A stretch of 64,000 nt of DNA, from NCBI RefSeq assembly GCF_027797465.1, contig NZ_CP115608.1:310001-374000 (forward strand). The letters run 5' to 3'. This DNA is from Campylobacter sp. CN_NE2. GTDB lineage: Bacteria > Campylobacterota > Campylobacteria > Campylobacterales > Campylobacteraceae. This document shows, piece by piece, positions 49,217-59,510 of this stretch (the first letter of the stretch is position 1; every line of letters starts with the position of its first letter). Made by a program: the position numbers and the translations under genes. The notes beneath the pieces were generated by a model that was not told the origin of the DNA, did no database searches, and saw only the letters and a list, made by a program, of their open reading frames with translations.

Positions 49217-50905
49217 CTAATCTACCTTTTTGCCGACTATTTTTAAAAGCAAAACAACACCAGTCATACCTAAAAGTAGCGATAACCAAACGCTAAGCCC
49301 AAACGCAACAGGCACGTAGCCAAGTAAAATGGTAATAGCTCCAACACTTAGCGCATAGACAAACTGTGTGCTAACATGCTCGATGTGATCGCAACCTGCG
49401 CCCATTGACGATAAAATCGTAGTGTCTGAAATAGGGGAGCAGTGATCGCCAAAAATGGCTCCTGTTAGCACACCGCTGATATTTACGCACATGTAGGCGT
49501 GAAGTTCGTTTCCATCAAGTCCATAGTGAGTGCCGACTGCATGGGCTAATGGAATTGCCAAAGGCATTAAAATTCCCATTGTGCCAAAGCTTGTTCCGGT
49601 TGAAAATGAGATAAATGAACCCAAAATAAATATCAAAATCGGTAGTAAAACTTTTGGCGTCGTATCTGAAAGCGCTTCGACAAGGTATTTTGCCGTGCCA
49701 AGATCTTTGATAACAGAGCTTAACGACCAAGCTAATAGTAAAATCACAACCGTGATAATCATAGTTTTCCAGCCGCCAACCCAAATCTCAATGCCTTCTT
49801 TTACGCCGTAAATTTTTTGCGAAATTCCCATTATAACGGCGACAAGCGAAGAAAATAGGGCAGCTTCAAATAACACCACAGAAGCATCTGCCCCGCCAAA
49901 TGTTTCACGCAAAGCCATAAACGAAAGCGGTGCAGCTTTTACTGCTTCTAGCGTTTCGCCTTCAAGCGTTGCTAGACCGTTAAAATAAAATCCCACAAAT
50001 GAAGCCACAATCATCACTAAAATCGGCACCAAAGCGTTTCGTTTGCGTAAAACAATGCCTTCTTTTGGCGTGAAAGTTTGTGAGTCTAAATTTGAGATTG
50101 TAAAGTGTTGTTTGTGTATTTCGCCAGATCTTGCTGCCATTTCAGCCTTATACATAGGTCCAAATTCTCTACTCATCAAGGCAGTGCAAAGCACGAAAAA
50201 TAGCATAAAAATGTTATAAAATCTATACGGAATCGTTTCGATAAATACGCCAAATGCGTTAATGTCGGTTATGCCGATGATTTCGTAAGATGATTTTATA
50301 AGTGAAATTTCTAGTCCGATCCAAGTCGAAATAATCGCTAAGCCTGTAATCGGCGCAGCTGTCGCATCAATGATAAAAGCAAGTTTTGCGCGTGAAACTT
50401 TGAATTTATCGATAACCGGTTTCATAATCGGACCAACGATAAGTGCATTTGCATAATCATCAAAGAAAATTACAATTCCCATAAACCAAGTCGAAATTTG
50501 CGATAAAAGCGGAGTTTTAGCTCTTTGGCTAAGCCAAATGGCTAATGCTTTTGTTCCGCCCATTTTGGTGATAAGTCCGATTAAGCCGCCGATACAAAGT
50601 ACTTGAAGCAAAATTCCGGCATTCCATGAATCAGCCATTGAGCTAATAACCCTAGCACAAAGGTCGGTAAAAGCCTTGATAAATGAGCTAAAAATTCCGT
50701 TTTCGCTAACGCTTATCATAAAAGTTCCGCTTAAAACGCCCAAAAGTAGCGAAAAAATAACATCTTTTGTGATAAAAGCCAAAACTATCGCCACAAGTGG
50801 CGGAATAAGCGTTAAAATGCCGAAAAATTCAGAATTTTTCGCAGCCAAATCTTCGTCACAAAATGCCAAAATAGGCAATAATAAAAATAAAAAAATCCTT
50901 TTCAT
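49217..50905 (-). CDS. Na+/H+ antiporter, NhaC family
   Basis: A 562-residue inner-membrane protein with a signal-like start (MKRIFLFLLLPILAFC) and about twelve membrane segments. NhaC-type features include FFDDYANALIVGPIMKPV (about 145-162), AFIIDATAAPITGLAIISTWIG, FSTGTSFGTMGILMPLAIPL and GAIFGDHCSPISDTTILSS. It exchanges sodium or another substrate for protons; some relatives instead exchange lactate/malate or arginine/ornithine, so the substrate is uncertain. Its stop is immediately before the trmA start. Confidence 0.88.
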   Translation of the reverse strand: MKRIFLFLLLPILAFCDEDLAAKNSEFFGILTLIPPLVAIVLAFITKDVIFSLLLGVLSGTFMISVSENGIFSSFIKAFTDLCARVISSMADSWNAGILLQVLCIGGLIGLITKMGGTKALAIWLSQRAKTPLLSQISTWFMGIVIFFDDYANALIVGPIMKPVIDKFKVSRAKLAFIIDATAAPITGLAIISTWIGLEISLIKSSYEIIGITDINAFGVFIETIPYRFYNIFMLFFVLCTALMSREFGPMYKAEMAARSGEIHKQHFTISNLDSQTFTPKEGIVLRKRNALVPILVMIVASFVGFYFNGLATLEGETLEAVKAAPLSFMALRETFGGADASVVLFEAALFSSLVAVIMGISQKIYGVKEGIEIWVGGWKTMIITVVILLLAWSLSSVIKDLGTAKYLVEALSDTTPKVLLPILIFILGSFISFSTGTSFGTMGILMPLAIPLAHAVGTHYGLDGNELHAYMCVNISGVLTGAIFGDHCSPISDTTILSSMGAGCDHIEHVSTQFVYALSVGAITILLGYVPVAFGLSVWLSLLLGMTGVVLLLKIVGKKVD

Positions 50906-50939
50906 ATCTGCTCTTTCTTAAAATTTATGATTTTATTTT

Positions 50940-52196
50940 TTAAAAATTTGAAGCTTGTTTAGTTTGATTTGTCTCGCTCTCATAAAATTCCTCTTTTTGT
51001 ATATTTTCTTTCAATCCTAAATTTTTTAGATATTGTATTGTTTCGTTATTTTCGCTCAAAATGGCATAATCAAGCGCATTTAAGCCAAAATCATCTAGCA
51101 CAAATTCATTTGCTCCGTTTTTAACTAGCATTTCAGTTATATTTTTATCGCCAAATTCGGCTGCATGCATTAAAAGCGTTTTTGACGGTTCATTAAAAGC
51201 GCACAGGTTTTGATATGGTTCGTAATTACTTGAAATAAACGCCATTTTTTCGGTATTTGAAATAAGTTTTACATTTAATTTCGCGCCGTTATAGATAAAA
51301 AATTTAAGAAGTTCGGGATCATTTTTTTCTACAACATAAAAAATCGGCGTTAAACCAAAACTATTTTTGTAGTTCATATCGGCACCATTTGCGAGTAAAA
51401 ATTTGATATTTTCAGGCGAATTTAGTGCAAAAAAGATTGAATTTTCATCACCGTAATTTACATTGGCACCACGGTCGATCAAAGCCTTCAAAATTTGAGT
51501 ATTTTTGCCGTGCAAAAGTGCCGTATTTAACGCTGTTGTTAGCCCAAATTCACTACATTCGCAAGAAAAAATAAAATCTTTTATCTCATCGGCTTTGATA
51601 TTTTTTTGGAGCAAAAGCTCTTCAATTTCACTAAATTGCAAATTTTCTTTGTGATTTTCAAATGCAAATTTCAAATATTCATTTAAGGCAGTTGTTGCGA
51701 TAACTTTTGCATAGTTTTCATCAAAATCTTTTTTGAAAAATTCGGTTAAATTTACATTTGCGTTATCAAATTCGTTTTTAAATTTATCAAAAAGCATAAA
51801 ATTTTTTATACTCTTATGCGACCAAACCTCATAGCGTTGCAAATTTGGTTTTTCTTGCGTTTTATCAAGCCCATTTTCATAAATTTTTGGTGCGATTGCT
51901 ATAAAAGCTAATTTTTCTTGGAATTTTTTTTCATTTACGATTGCTGTGTTTCCTACGCAATCGATATTTTCGTTACGGATTTCTTTGCTTAGCCTATAAA
52001 GTTGTTTTAAAAATTTCAAATTTAAAAGCGAATTTTCACACTCAAAATTTGAGTTTAGATACACAAAATCATCTTTTGGATTTGCAACCATATTTACAAA
52101 ATACGAATTTGGATCTTTTTGTATATCGTCGCATGTCGAGGCAAATAGCGAATTTGCTAAGATAAGTAAAAAAACCGAGAAGATAATTTTTTTCAT
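50940..52196 (-). CDS. exported ankyrin-repeat protein
   Basis: A 418-residue protein with a signal peptide (MKKIIFSVFLLILANSLFA), a unique N-terminal half (about 20-215), and at least four ankyrin repeats in the C-terminal half: LTTALNTALLHGKNTQILKA with DRGANVNYGDE, FLLANGADMNYKNSFGLTPI, KFFIYNGAKLNVKL, and LLMHAAEFGDKNITEMLVKN. It probably works in the periplasm by binding protein partners; the partner is unknown. The 12-residue tail is polar. Confidence 0.83.
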   Translation of the reverse strand: MKKIIFSVFLLILANSLFASTCDDIQKDPNSYFVNMVANPKDDFVYLNSNFECENSLLNLKFLKQLYRLSKEIRNENIDCVGNTAIVNEKKFQEKLAFIAIAPKIYENGLDKTQEKPNLQRYEVWSHKSIKNFMLFDKFKNEFDNANVNLTEFFKKDFDENYAKVIATTALNEYLKFAFENHKENLQFSEIEELLLQKNIKADEIKDFIFSCECSEFGLTTALNTALLHGKNTQILKALIDRGANVNYGDENSIFFALNSPENIKFLLANGADMNYKNSFGLTPIFYVVEKNDPELLKFFIYNGAKLNVKLISNTEKMAFISSNYEPYQNLCAFNEPSKTLLMHAAEFGDKNITEMLVKNGANEFVLDDFGLNALDYAILSENNETIQYLKNLGLKENIQKEEFYESETNQTKQASNF

Positions 52197-52278
52197 ATCA
52201 AACCTAAATTTTGAAACTAAAAACTATATTTTATCAAAAAAAAATATTTTTAAGCTTATAACATTTTTTAAATTTAAA

Positions 52279-52357
52279 AAAGCCGAAATTATGGAAATTT
52301 CGACTTTTATTTTTTTAAAAATTCGGCGAATTTAAAATATCAAATTTGCCGAATTTT
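52279..52357 (-). terminator. two successive hairpins after acnB
   Basis: AAAATTCGGCGAATTT (52317-52332) pairs with AAATTTGCCGAATTTT (52342-52357), just 7 bases beyond the acnB stop. A second stem, AAAGCCGAAATT with AATTTCGACTTT (about 52279-52308), follows with a T-run on the minus strand. Confidence 0.75.
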
Positions 52358-52363
52358 GTAAAT

Positions 52364-54916
52364 TTACAACGAAAAATTCTCAATTTCGTTGAAATTTAAA
52401 TATCTATAAATTTGTGCTTCTTTGCCGTTAAGCTTTTTAGGCACGATTTCTAGGTATTCAGCCACGCTTGGAAGTCTGCCTAGCATCGCACAAACCGCTG
52501 CTAGTTCGGCTGAGCCTAGATAAACTTTTGCGCCCATGCCCATGCGGTTATCGAAGTTTCTTGTCGAAGTAGAAAATACTATCGCTTCATCACGCACTCT
52601 GGCTTGGTTACCCATACAAAGCGAACAACCAGGAACTTCCATTCTAGCTCCTGCTGCGCCAAATAGCGCGTAATATCCTTCGCTTCTAAGCTGTTTTTCG
52701 TCCATCTTTGTAGGCGGTGCTATCCATAGTCGAACAGGCACTTGACCTTCGCCTTTTAGCACTTCGCCAAGCGCTCTGTAATGCCCGATATTTGTCATAC
52801 AGCTTCCCACAAAAACTTCATCGATATTTTTAGCTCTTTTTGGATCGCTTAAAATTTCGCTTAGTGTCGCTACATCGTCAGGGTCATTTGGACACGCTAA
52901 AATCGGCTCTTTTATATCATTTAGATTGATTTCAATCACTTCTGCGTATTTTGCGTTAGAATCTGCTTTTAGAAGTTCAGGGTTTTCTAACCATTTTTTC
53001 ATTTTTTCTTTTCTGCGTTCAAGCGTTACGGCATTTTCATATCCGTCTTTTATCATCGCATCAATTAGCTCGATGTTTGATTTGATGTATTCAATCACCG
53101 GTTCTTTATTTAACGCAATGGCACACGCTGCTGCGCTTCGCTCAGCCGAAGCGTCGCTTAACTCAAATGCTTGTTCCACTTTTAAATTTTCCAAACCTTC
53201 GATTTCAAGCACTTTTCCTGCAAAAATATTTTTCTTACCCTTTTTCTCGACGGTTAATAAACCTTTTTTAATCGCATAGTAAGGGATTGCATTTACTAAA
53301 TCTCTAAGCGTAATGCCTGGTTGCAACTCTCCCTTGAATCTAACAAGCACGGATTCTGGCATATTTAAAGGCATACTTCCTGTAACTGCTGCAAATGCGA
53401 CTAGACCGCTACCTGCTGGAAAGCTAATGCCGATAGGAAATCTCGTGTGCGAATCGCCACCTGTGCCTACCGTATCAGGTAAAACTAGTCTATTTAGCCA
53501 TGAGTGGATTACGCCGTCCCCTGGACGAAGTGCCACGCCGCCGCGGCTACTCATAAAATTTGGTAAGGTCTTATGCATAATCGCATCGCTTGGTTTTGGA
53601 TAAGCTGCCGTGTGGCAGAAGCTTTGCATAACCATATCTGCACCAAAGCCAAGACTTGCTAGTTCTTTTATCTCATCTCTTGTCATAGGGCCAGTTGTAT
53701 CTTGTGAGCCAACCGTGAGTGTGAGTGGCTCTACATACATACCTGCTCTTACGCCCTCTACGCCACATGCCCTACCTACCATTTTTTGGGCTAGTGTGTA
53801 GCCAACACTTTCGTCGCTTTTTGGTTGTTCCGGTTTTATGAAAATATTTTCGCTCTCTAAATTCAAACTAGCTCTTGCTTTCGCGCAAAGTCCCCTAGCG
53901 ATGATAAGCGGAATTCGACCACCGGCTCGAATTTCATCTTCGATTGTGTTTGGTAGAAGTTTAAATTCGCTCACGCACTCGCCGTTTTTAAGAATTTTGC
54001 CTTGTAATGGATAAATTTCTATCTCATCGCCAGTTTCTAGTTTATCGACATTTGCGACAATCGGCAACGCACCGCTATCTTCTGCTGTGTTAAAGAAAAT
54101 CGGAGCGATAGTCGAGCCGATGATTACGCCGCCTGTTTTTTTATTTGGAACACCTTTTATGTCTTCGCCGATATGCCATTGAACCGAATTCACGCCACTT
54201 TTACGGCTGCTTCCCGTTCCTACGACATCACCTACATAGACAACTTGGCGACCGCTTTTTTTAAGCTCTGCGATTTTTTCTAGGCTTCCTGGTTGGCGTT
54301 TTACTAGCATTGCATTTGCGTGAAGCGGAATGTCTGAGCGAGAAAAAGCTTCACTAGCAGGGCTTAGATCGTCAGTGTTTGTCTCTCCCGGGACTTTAAA
54401 AACGATACCTTTGATAAGCTCAGGAATTTTAGCTCTACTTAAAAACCACTCGGCATTTGCCCATGATTTTAGCACTTGCATTGCAAATTCGTTAGTTTTA
54501 GCTAGTTTTTCAACTTCGTTGAAATAATCATGCACGAAAATTGTATTACTAAGAGCCTTTGCAGCGGCACTTGCTACTTCTTTATCACTATTTTGCAAAC
54601 AGGCAACCAGCACGATGACATTGTAACCGCCAAGCATAGTTCCTAGCATTTCGACAGCTCTTTTTTTGCTGATAACGGCGATTTCTAAGCCGTGATTTAG
54701 GATTTCATTTAAAAACTCAGCCTTGACTTTCGCGGCATCATCTACGCCCGGACTTACGCGATTTTCAAGCAAATCAGCGTAAAATTCGCTTTTGCTATCG
54801 CCGTTTTTTAGTAAGTCGCAAATTTCCTTTGTCTGTTCTGCGTTTAACGGCAGCGGTGGTATGCCTAGCTCCAAGCGCTCGGCAACATGTTTTTCATAAT
54901 CTTGTAAAAAAGCCAT
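52364..54916 (-). CDS. acnB: aconitate hydratase B (AcnB)
   Basis: An 850-residue AcnB that interconverts citrate and isocitrate. The HEAT-like N-terminal domain (1-160) is specific to Acn[19 protein letters not shown] begins the swivelling domain; cluster and active-site residues lie in [33 protein letters not shown] and [11 protein letters not shown] (the cysteines for the [4Fe-4S] cluster). The length is normal. In other bacteria the apo-enzyme also binds mRNA as an iron sensor. No neighbour shares its transcript. Confidence 0.96.
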   Translation of the reverse strand: MAFLQDYEKHVAERLELGIPPLPLNAEQTKEICDLLKNGDSKSEFYADLLENRVSPGVDDAAKVKAEFLNEILNHGLEIAVISKKRAVEMLGTMLGGYNVIVLVACLQNSDKEVASAAAKALSNTIFVHDYFNEVEKLAKTNEFAMQVLKSWANAEWFLSRAKIPELIKGIVFKVPGETNTDDLSPASEAFSRSDIPLHANAMLVKRQPGSLEKIAELKKSGRQVVYVGDVVGTGSSRKSGVNSVQWHIGEDIKGVPNKKTGGVIIGSTIAPIFFNTAEDSGALPIVANVDKLETGDEIEIYPLQGKILKNGECVSEFKLLPNTIEDEIRAGGRIPLIIARGLCAKARASLNLESENIFIKPEQPKSDESVGYTLAQKMVGRACGVEGVRAGMYVEPLTLTVGSQDTTGPMTRDEIKELASLGFGADMVMQSFCHTAAYPKPSDAIMHKTLPNFMSSRGGVALRPGDGVIHSWLNRLVLPDTVGTGGDSHTRFPIGISFPAGSGLVAFAAVTGSMPLNMPESVLVRFKGELQPGITLRDLVNAIPYYAIKKGLLTVEKKGKKNIFAGKVLEIEGLENLKVEQAFELSDASAERSAAACAIALNKEPVIEYIKSNIELIDAMIKDGYENAVTLERRKEKMKKWLENPELLKADSNAKYAEVIEINLNDIKEPILACPNDPDDVATLSEILSDPKRAKNIDEVFVGSCMTNIGHYRALGEVLKGEGQVPVRLWIAPPTKMDEKQLRSEGYYALFGAAGARMEVPGCSLCMGNQARVRDEAIVFSTSTRNFDNRMGMGAKVYLGSAELAAVCAMLGRLPSVAEYLEIVPKKLNGKEAQIYRYLNFNEIENFSL

Positions 54917-55079
54917 ATTTTTTCCTTAAAATAAAATTCAAAACTTAATATTTTACAAAAATAAAACATAATTTTTATTTATAAAAATGGTTAAGTAGGT
55001 TTTTTAAGTTTAAATTTAGCAAATTTGCACTCAAAATTCGTTAAATTTAGTAATATTTTATGTAAAATTATTTGTAAAT

Positions 55080-57248
55080 TTAAATTCTCGCAAATTTTAG
55101 TCTAATCGAATTTAGCACCACGGTTACTGAGCTAAAACACATTGCAGCTGCGCCAAACATCGGTTTTAGCAAGACACCCCATAAAGGATATAAAATTCCT
55201 GCCGCCACAGGTATGCAGATGAGATTGTAAAAAAACGCCCAAAAAAGGTTTTGTTTTATCGTCGTCATGGTTTTTTGCGACAAATTTATCAAATAAGCCA
55301 AATTTCGCAAGTCGTTTTTGATAAAGATTATGTCCCCGGCACCTTTGGCGATGTCGCTACCCGAGTTCATCGCAACGCCTATGTCGGCGGTTTTAAGAGA
55401 CGGAGCGTCGTTTATGCCGTCCCCTACGAAAAGGACTTTTTCGCTGTTTTTTAAATTTGCGATAAATTCGTATTTTTGGCTTGGCAAAACTTCGCTTATG
55501 ATCTCATCTACGCCTAAACTTTTGCCGATGAAATTCGCTGTTTTGGCGTTGTCGCCTGTTAGCATTATGGTTTTTATGCCTTGATTTTTTAGCGTTTTTA
55601 TGCACTCTACGGTTTCATCACGCAAAATGTCGCTAAGTGCCACAAAGCCCACGAATTCGGCATTTATCGCTACAAAAATCACGCCAAAGCCGTTAGATAA
55701 AAATTCATCTGCATTTTTTGGCATTTCAAATTCCACGCCGTTTTCATTTAAAAGCTCTTTATTTCCCGCTAGTAGCGTAAATTCGCCGTTTTGCGCCTTT
55801 ATACCACGACCTAGTAAACTCTCAAATTCCCCGTCAAATTTAGCAAATTTAAGCCCTTTTTCTTTTGCAAATTTCACAATCGCTTTTGAAATTGGGTGTT
55901 CGCTAAGCATTTGCACGCTTGCGATTAGTGCGAGATTTTCATCGCTTAAATTTGTAAAATTTACAGAAATTTCGCCCCTGCTGAGTGTGCCTGTTTTGTC
56001 AAAAACGGCGATTTTCGTATCTTTTAAGATTTCTAAAACTTCCGGGTTTTTCACCAAAACGCCGTTTTTAGCGGCATTTGAAATAGCACAAACTATCGCA
56101 ATGGGTGTAGCCAAACCCAAAGCGCAAGGGCATGAAATAATCAAAACGCAAATCGCGCAAAGTAAGCCGATATGGGCTTTTCCTGCGACTAGCCAAATCA
56201 CAAACACGCAAACGGCGATAAAAATCACGCTTGGCACAAAGATATTTGCGATTTTATCGGCAAAGCGAGAAATCGGCATTTTTTTGCTTCCTGCTTCGCT
56301 TAGCAAATTTTTGATTTCAGCCAAAACGCTTTGGTGCGAAAATTTGGTGATTTTCACTTGCAAAATTCCTGCGACACTCACGCACCCAGCATTTACGCTG
56401 TCGCCCGTCTTTTTAAAAACGGCTAAGCTCTCACCGGTTATCAGGCTCGTATCGATTTCAGCTTCGCCACTTATGACTATGCCATCGCCCGGGATTTGCG
56501 CGCCGTTTTTTACTAAAACTTTATCGCCGGGTTTTAGTTCGTTAGCCAAAATTTCGCTTGTCGTGCCGTCTGGGTTAATCAAAACCGCCTTTTTTGGGCT
56601 TAAATCGATAAGTTTTTTAATGTAGTCGTTCGCTTTTAGTTTGCTTTGCTCTTCAAGGTATTTTCCAAGCAATATGAAAGCAATTATCATCGATGAAGAG
56701 CTAAAATACAAATTCGCCCACTCGTTTCCGCCCTTAAAATGGACAAAAATCGCACTTCCTAGCGAATACAAATACGCCGCAGACGAGCCAAGAGAGACCA
56801 GCACATTCATATCGTAGTTTTTGTTTTTAAGTGAGCCTAGCGCGTGGTAAAAAAAGTTTTTGCCACAAAAGCCAAGCACAACGGCACCTAAAATCGCACA
56901 GAGTAGGGCTTTTACGGCGAAGCTGAAATTTGTTTTCATCTCAATTAGCATTATAAAAGACGCTAAAATCACGGCTAAAACGAATTTAAAAAGCATATTT
57001 TTTAAATTTCGCGCCTTTTTGGCTTCCAGCTCTTCGTAGTTTGTGGCGATTTCGTAGCCTAGTTTTGTGATTTTTGCTTTTACGGCTTCAAGTGTGGCTT
57101 CATCACGCACTATAAATTCGCCAGAACCAGCCGTAAAACTGACATTTACACTCTCAACTCCGTCAATCTTGCGCGTAACTCGCTCGATTGCGTTCGAGCA
57201 ATTCACGCAGGTCATTCCGACTATGTTTAGATTTTCTTTTTTTGACAT
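55080..57248 (-). CDS. copA: copper-exporting P1B-type ATPase (CopA)
   Basis: A 722-residue copper pump. One N-terminal heavy-metal domain has GMTCVNCSNAIERV (residues 12-25), followed by eight membrane helices. The metal-coordinating CPC is in ISCPCALGLATPIA, the phosphorylated Asp in FDKTGTLSRGE, the nucleotide site in HPISKAI, and the hinge in GDGINDAPSLK. CPC with these helices indicates Cu(I). A copper chaperone gene lies 24 bases upstream, so the two form a copper-tolerance operon. Confidence 0.95.
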   Translation of the reverse strand: MSKKENLNIVGMTCVNCSNAIERVTRKIDGVESVNVSFTAGSGEFIVRDEATLEAVKAKITKLGYEIATNYEELEAKKARNLKNMLFKFVLAVILASFIMLIEMKTNFSFAVKALLCAILGAVVLGFCGKNFFYHALGSLKNKNYDMNVLVSLGSSAAYLYSLGSAIFVHFKGGNEWANLYFSSSSMIIAFILLGKYLEEQSKLKANDYIKKLIDLSPKKAVLINPDGTTSEILANELKPGDKVLVKNGAQIPGDGIVISGEAEIDTSLITGESLAVFKKTGDSVNAGCVSVAGILQVKITKFSHQSVLAEIKNLLSEAGSKKMPISRFADKIANIFVPSVIFIAVCVFVIWLVAGKAHIGLLCAICVLIISCPCALGLATPIAIVCAISNAAKNGVLVKNPEVLEILKDTKIAVFDKTGTLSRGEISVNFTNLSDENLALIASVQMLSEHPISKAIVKFAKEKGLKFAKFDGEFESLLGRGIKAQNGEFTLLAGNKELLNENGVEFEMPKNADEFLSNGFGVIFVAINAEFVGFVALSDILRDETVECIKTLKNQGIKTIMLTGDNAKTANFIGKSLGVDEIISEVLPSQKYEFIANLKNSEKVLFVGDGINDAPSLKTADIGVAMNSGSDIAKGAGDIIFIKNDLRNLAYLINLSQKTMTTIKQNLFWAFFYNLICIPVAAGILYPLWGVLLKPMFGAAAMCFSSVTVVLNSIRLKFARI

Positions 57249-57272
57249 TTAAATTTGAAAAATTCGCTAAAT

Positions 57273-57470
57273 TTAGTCGATTTTTGCGACCACTTCGAAG
57301 CCTAGATCGCTTAAATCATTTTTAAAAGCTTCTGCGTTTTCTTCGTTTAAATTTACTTCGACGGTTTTATCTGCTACGCTAACGACGATTTCGCCGTAGT
57401 CTTCTTCTAAGCCGTTTTTTATACTTTTAGCGCAATTTTCGCAGTTTATGTTATTTACTTTAAATTTCAT
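57273..57470 (-). CDS. copP: copper chaperone (CopZ/CopP-like heavy-metal domain)
   Basis: A 65-residue single HMA domain with the metal-binding motif NINCENCAKSI (Cys10 and Cys13) and an otherwise normal beta-alpha-beta-beta-alpha-beta pattern. It would carry Cu(I) to CopA. AAAGGACAAAAA gives a ribosome site. In Helicobacter the equivalent pair is CopA-CopP. Confidence 0.92.
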   Translation of the reverse strand: MKFKVNNINCENCAKSIKNGLEEDYGEIVVSVADKTVEVNLNEENAEAFKNDLSDLGFEVVAKID

Positions 57471-57581
57471 TTTTTGTCCTTTAAAAAATTTTTTTGAAAT
57501 TGTATATCAAAAAGTTAAATATTTTTACAACATTTAAATTTTTATTTGTGGTTAAAATAAATACAAATTTGTTTATTTTAT

Positions 57582-57628
57582 CATTGGCGATTGCCACGAC
57601 TTGCCTAACGGCAAGTCTCGCAATGACA
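57582..57628. repeat. REP-like palindromic element, copy 1
   Basis: TTGGCGATTGCCACGAC, an inner hairpin ACTTGCC-TAAC-GGCAAGT, then CTCGCAATGACA. The same ends (TGGCGATTGC and CGCAATGACA) occur twice at 59001-59102. The rest of the 57471-57729 gap is A/T-rich and without a gene. Confidence 0.8.
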
Positions 57629-57729
57629 AATTTAAGCAAATCGAATTCCCAAATAATCGCATTACCAAAAATTTAAGCCAAATTTTGCTACAATCACAAG
57701 TTTTAAATTTTAAATTTACAAGGATTTTC

Positions 57730-58467
57730 ATGGGAAGAGCGTTTGAGTATAGACGAGCTTCAAAAGAAGCTAGATGGGGAAAGATGAGCAAACTTTTTCC
57801 AAAACTCGGCAAAGCAATCACAATGGCAGCCAAAGAAGGCGGTAGCGACCCTGATATGAACCCAAAACTTCGCACCGCAATCGCCACAGCTAGGGCGCAA
57901 AATATGCCAAAAGACAATATCGACGCAGCGATAAAACGCGCTAGTGGTAAAGATAGCGTGGATATAAAAACTATCCATTATGACGGCAAAGCCCCACACG
58001 GCGCACTTGTCATCGTCGAGTGTGCCACAGATAACCCTACACGCACGGTTGCAAATATAAAATCGATTTTCAATAAAGCAAAAGGCGAGTTTTTGCCAAG
58101 CGGAAGCCTTAGCTTTATGTTTTCACGCAAGAGCGTTTTTGAAGTCAAATTTAGCGAAAATTTGGATATGGACGAGATCGAGCTTGAAATGATTGATTTT
58201 GGGTTAAGCGAAATCGAGCTAAACGAATTCGAAAACGACAAGGGCGAGACTGAAAAAACTATCACGCTTTATGGCGAGTATGAGAGCTTTGGCACACTTA
58301 ACGAAGGTATCGAAAAAATGGGCTTGGAGCTTATCAGCGGGGCGTTAAAATTCGTGCCAAATAATAAACAATCTTTTAGTGACGAGCAGTTAGCCGACAT
58401 AGAAGTTTTGCTTGACAAACTCGAAGAAGATGACGATGTTCAGGCAGTTTATACAAATATCGAATAA
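57730..58467 (+). CDS. yebC: YebC/PmpR family protein
   Basis: A 245-residue member of the YebC/TACO1 family with the invariant start [20 protein letters not shown], domain I including [15 protein letters not shown] and [18 protein letters not shown], and acidic domains II and III ending [11 protein letters not shown]. These proteins were described as transcription regulators and more recently as helpers of translation through proline-rich stretches. I take ATG 57730, with AAGGATTTTC upstream; an open frame back to 57601 comes from the REP element. Confidence 0.95.
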   Translation: MGRAFEYRRASKEARWGKMSKLFPKLGKAITMAAKEGGSDPDMNPKLRTAIATARAQNMPKDNIDAAIKRASGKDSVDIKTIHYDGKAPHGALVIVECATDNPTRTVANIKSIFNKAKGEFLPSGSLSFMFSRKSVFEVKFSENLDMDEIELEMIDFGLSEIELNEFENDKGETEKTITLYGEYESFGTLNEGIEKMGLELISGALKFVPNNKQSFSDEQLADIEVLLDKLEEDDDVQAVYTNIE

Positions 58468-58476
58468 GGATTTAAT

Positions 58477-58968
58477 ATGAGAGAAGATTTGAAAATTTAT
58501 GAAATAAATCAGTCTGAGTTAGCGAAATTTAAATTCGCCGTTATCAAAACCGAAAAAGGCGATATGAATTTGGAGCTTTTTGGCGATGAAGCGCCACAGG
58601 CTGTTACGAATTTTGCCTCGTTGGCAAACGACGGCTTTTACAAAGGGCTAAATTTCCACAGAGTTATCCCAAATTTTGTGATACAAGGTGGCTGTCCGTA
58701 TGGCACAGGTACCGGAGGTCCCGGTTGGCGTATAAAATGCGAGTGCGTAGGGCAAAAACACAGACATTTGCGTGGAACGCTAAGTATGGCTCACGCAGGA
58801 CGCGACACGGGCGGAAGTCAATTTTTCGTCTGCCACAGCCCACAACCGCACCTTGACGGCGTTCATACCGTGTTTGGGCAAATTTGCGACGAGCCGAGCC
58901 TAAAAGTGCTTGATAGTATCAGACAGGGCGACAAAATCGTAAATATCGAAATTAAAGAGAGTTTGTAG
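58477..58968 (+). CDS. peptidyl-prolyl cis-trans isomerase, cyclophilin type
   Basis: A 163-residue cyclophilin without a signal peptide, so cytoplasmic. The active-site text is [19 protein letters not shown] (catalytic Arg in FHRV), [19 protein letters not shown] and [12 protein letters not shown]. It catalyses proline isomerisation during folding. It follows yebC by 9 bases with AAGGATTTAAT as ribosome site, so the two are probably one transcript. Confidence 0.94.
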   Translation: MREDLKIYEINQSELAKFKFAVIKTEKGDMNLELFGDEAPQAVTNFASLANDGFYKGLNFHRVIPNFVIQGGCPYGTGTGGPGWRIKCECVGQKHRHLRGTLSMAHAGRDTGGSQFFVCHSPQPHLDGVHTVFGQICDEPSLKVLDSIRQGDKIVNIEIKESL

Positions 58969-59000
58969 AATTTGCAAATTTGCATTTTGATTATTTTGAG

Positions 59001-59102
59001 TTTGGCGATTGCTTCGTTCGTTTCACTCGCTCGCAATGACAAAAAAAGCAAATTTGTTTAATCTGTCATTGCGAGACGGCGTAGTCGTCGTGGCAATCGC
59101 CA
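59001..59102. repeat. REP-like elements, inverted pair (copies 2 and 3)
   Basis: Copy 2 (59001-59041) runs TTTGGCGATTGC to CGCAATGACA. Copy 3 (59064-59102) is the reverse orientation, TGTCATTGCGAG to GGCAATCGCCA. The pair can fold into a long hairpin and lies directly behind the cyclophilin gene, where it could act as a transcription stop or protect the messenger. Confidence 0.85.
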
Positions 59103-59156
59103 GTGGTTGATAAATCAAAAAATAAATTTGCCAAAAAAAGAGATTAAAGATAAAAA

Positions 59157-59510
59157 ATGGTAGGCATAGATATAGTGCAAATTAGCAGAATATCGGCTCT
59201 AAAAGAAAAATTCGGCGAAAAATTTTTGCGTCGCGTTTTTTGCGATGATGAAATCGCTTTGATAAAAAGCGATGAAACTTTGGCAGGATTTTTCGCTGCC
59301 AAAGAAGCCTTTTCAAAGGCTCTTGGCACGGGCATTGGTGGCGAGTGTGGATTTTTGGATATAAAAATCGCAAAAACGCCAAAAGGTGCGCCGTTTTTTG
59401 AAATTTCACCAAATTTAAAAGCCAAATTTGGCATAAAAAACTCAGCTCTTAGCATTAGCCACGACGGAAATTTCGCCATCGCAGCGGTGATTTTGGAGCG
59501 CGAGAATTGA
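59157..59510 (+). CDS. acpS: holo-[acyl-carrier-protein] synthase (AcpS)
   Basis: A 117-residue enzyme that moves the 4'-phosphopantetheine group from CoA to acyl carrier protein. The N-terminal [12 protein letters not shown] holds the metal-binding Asp, [17 protein letters not shown] the conserved KEAxxKALG motif, and [16 protein letters not shown] the C-terminal signature. Length is normal. It overlaps the following DUF3137 gene by 4 bases. Confidence 0.94.
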   Translation: MVGIDIVQISRISALKEKFGEKFLRRVFCDDEIALIKSDETLAGFFAAKEAFSKALGTGIGGECGFLDIKIAKTPKGAPFFEISPNLKAKFGIKNSALSISHDGNFAIAAVILEREN

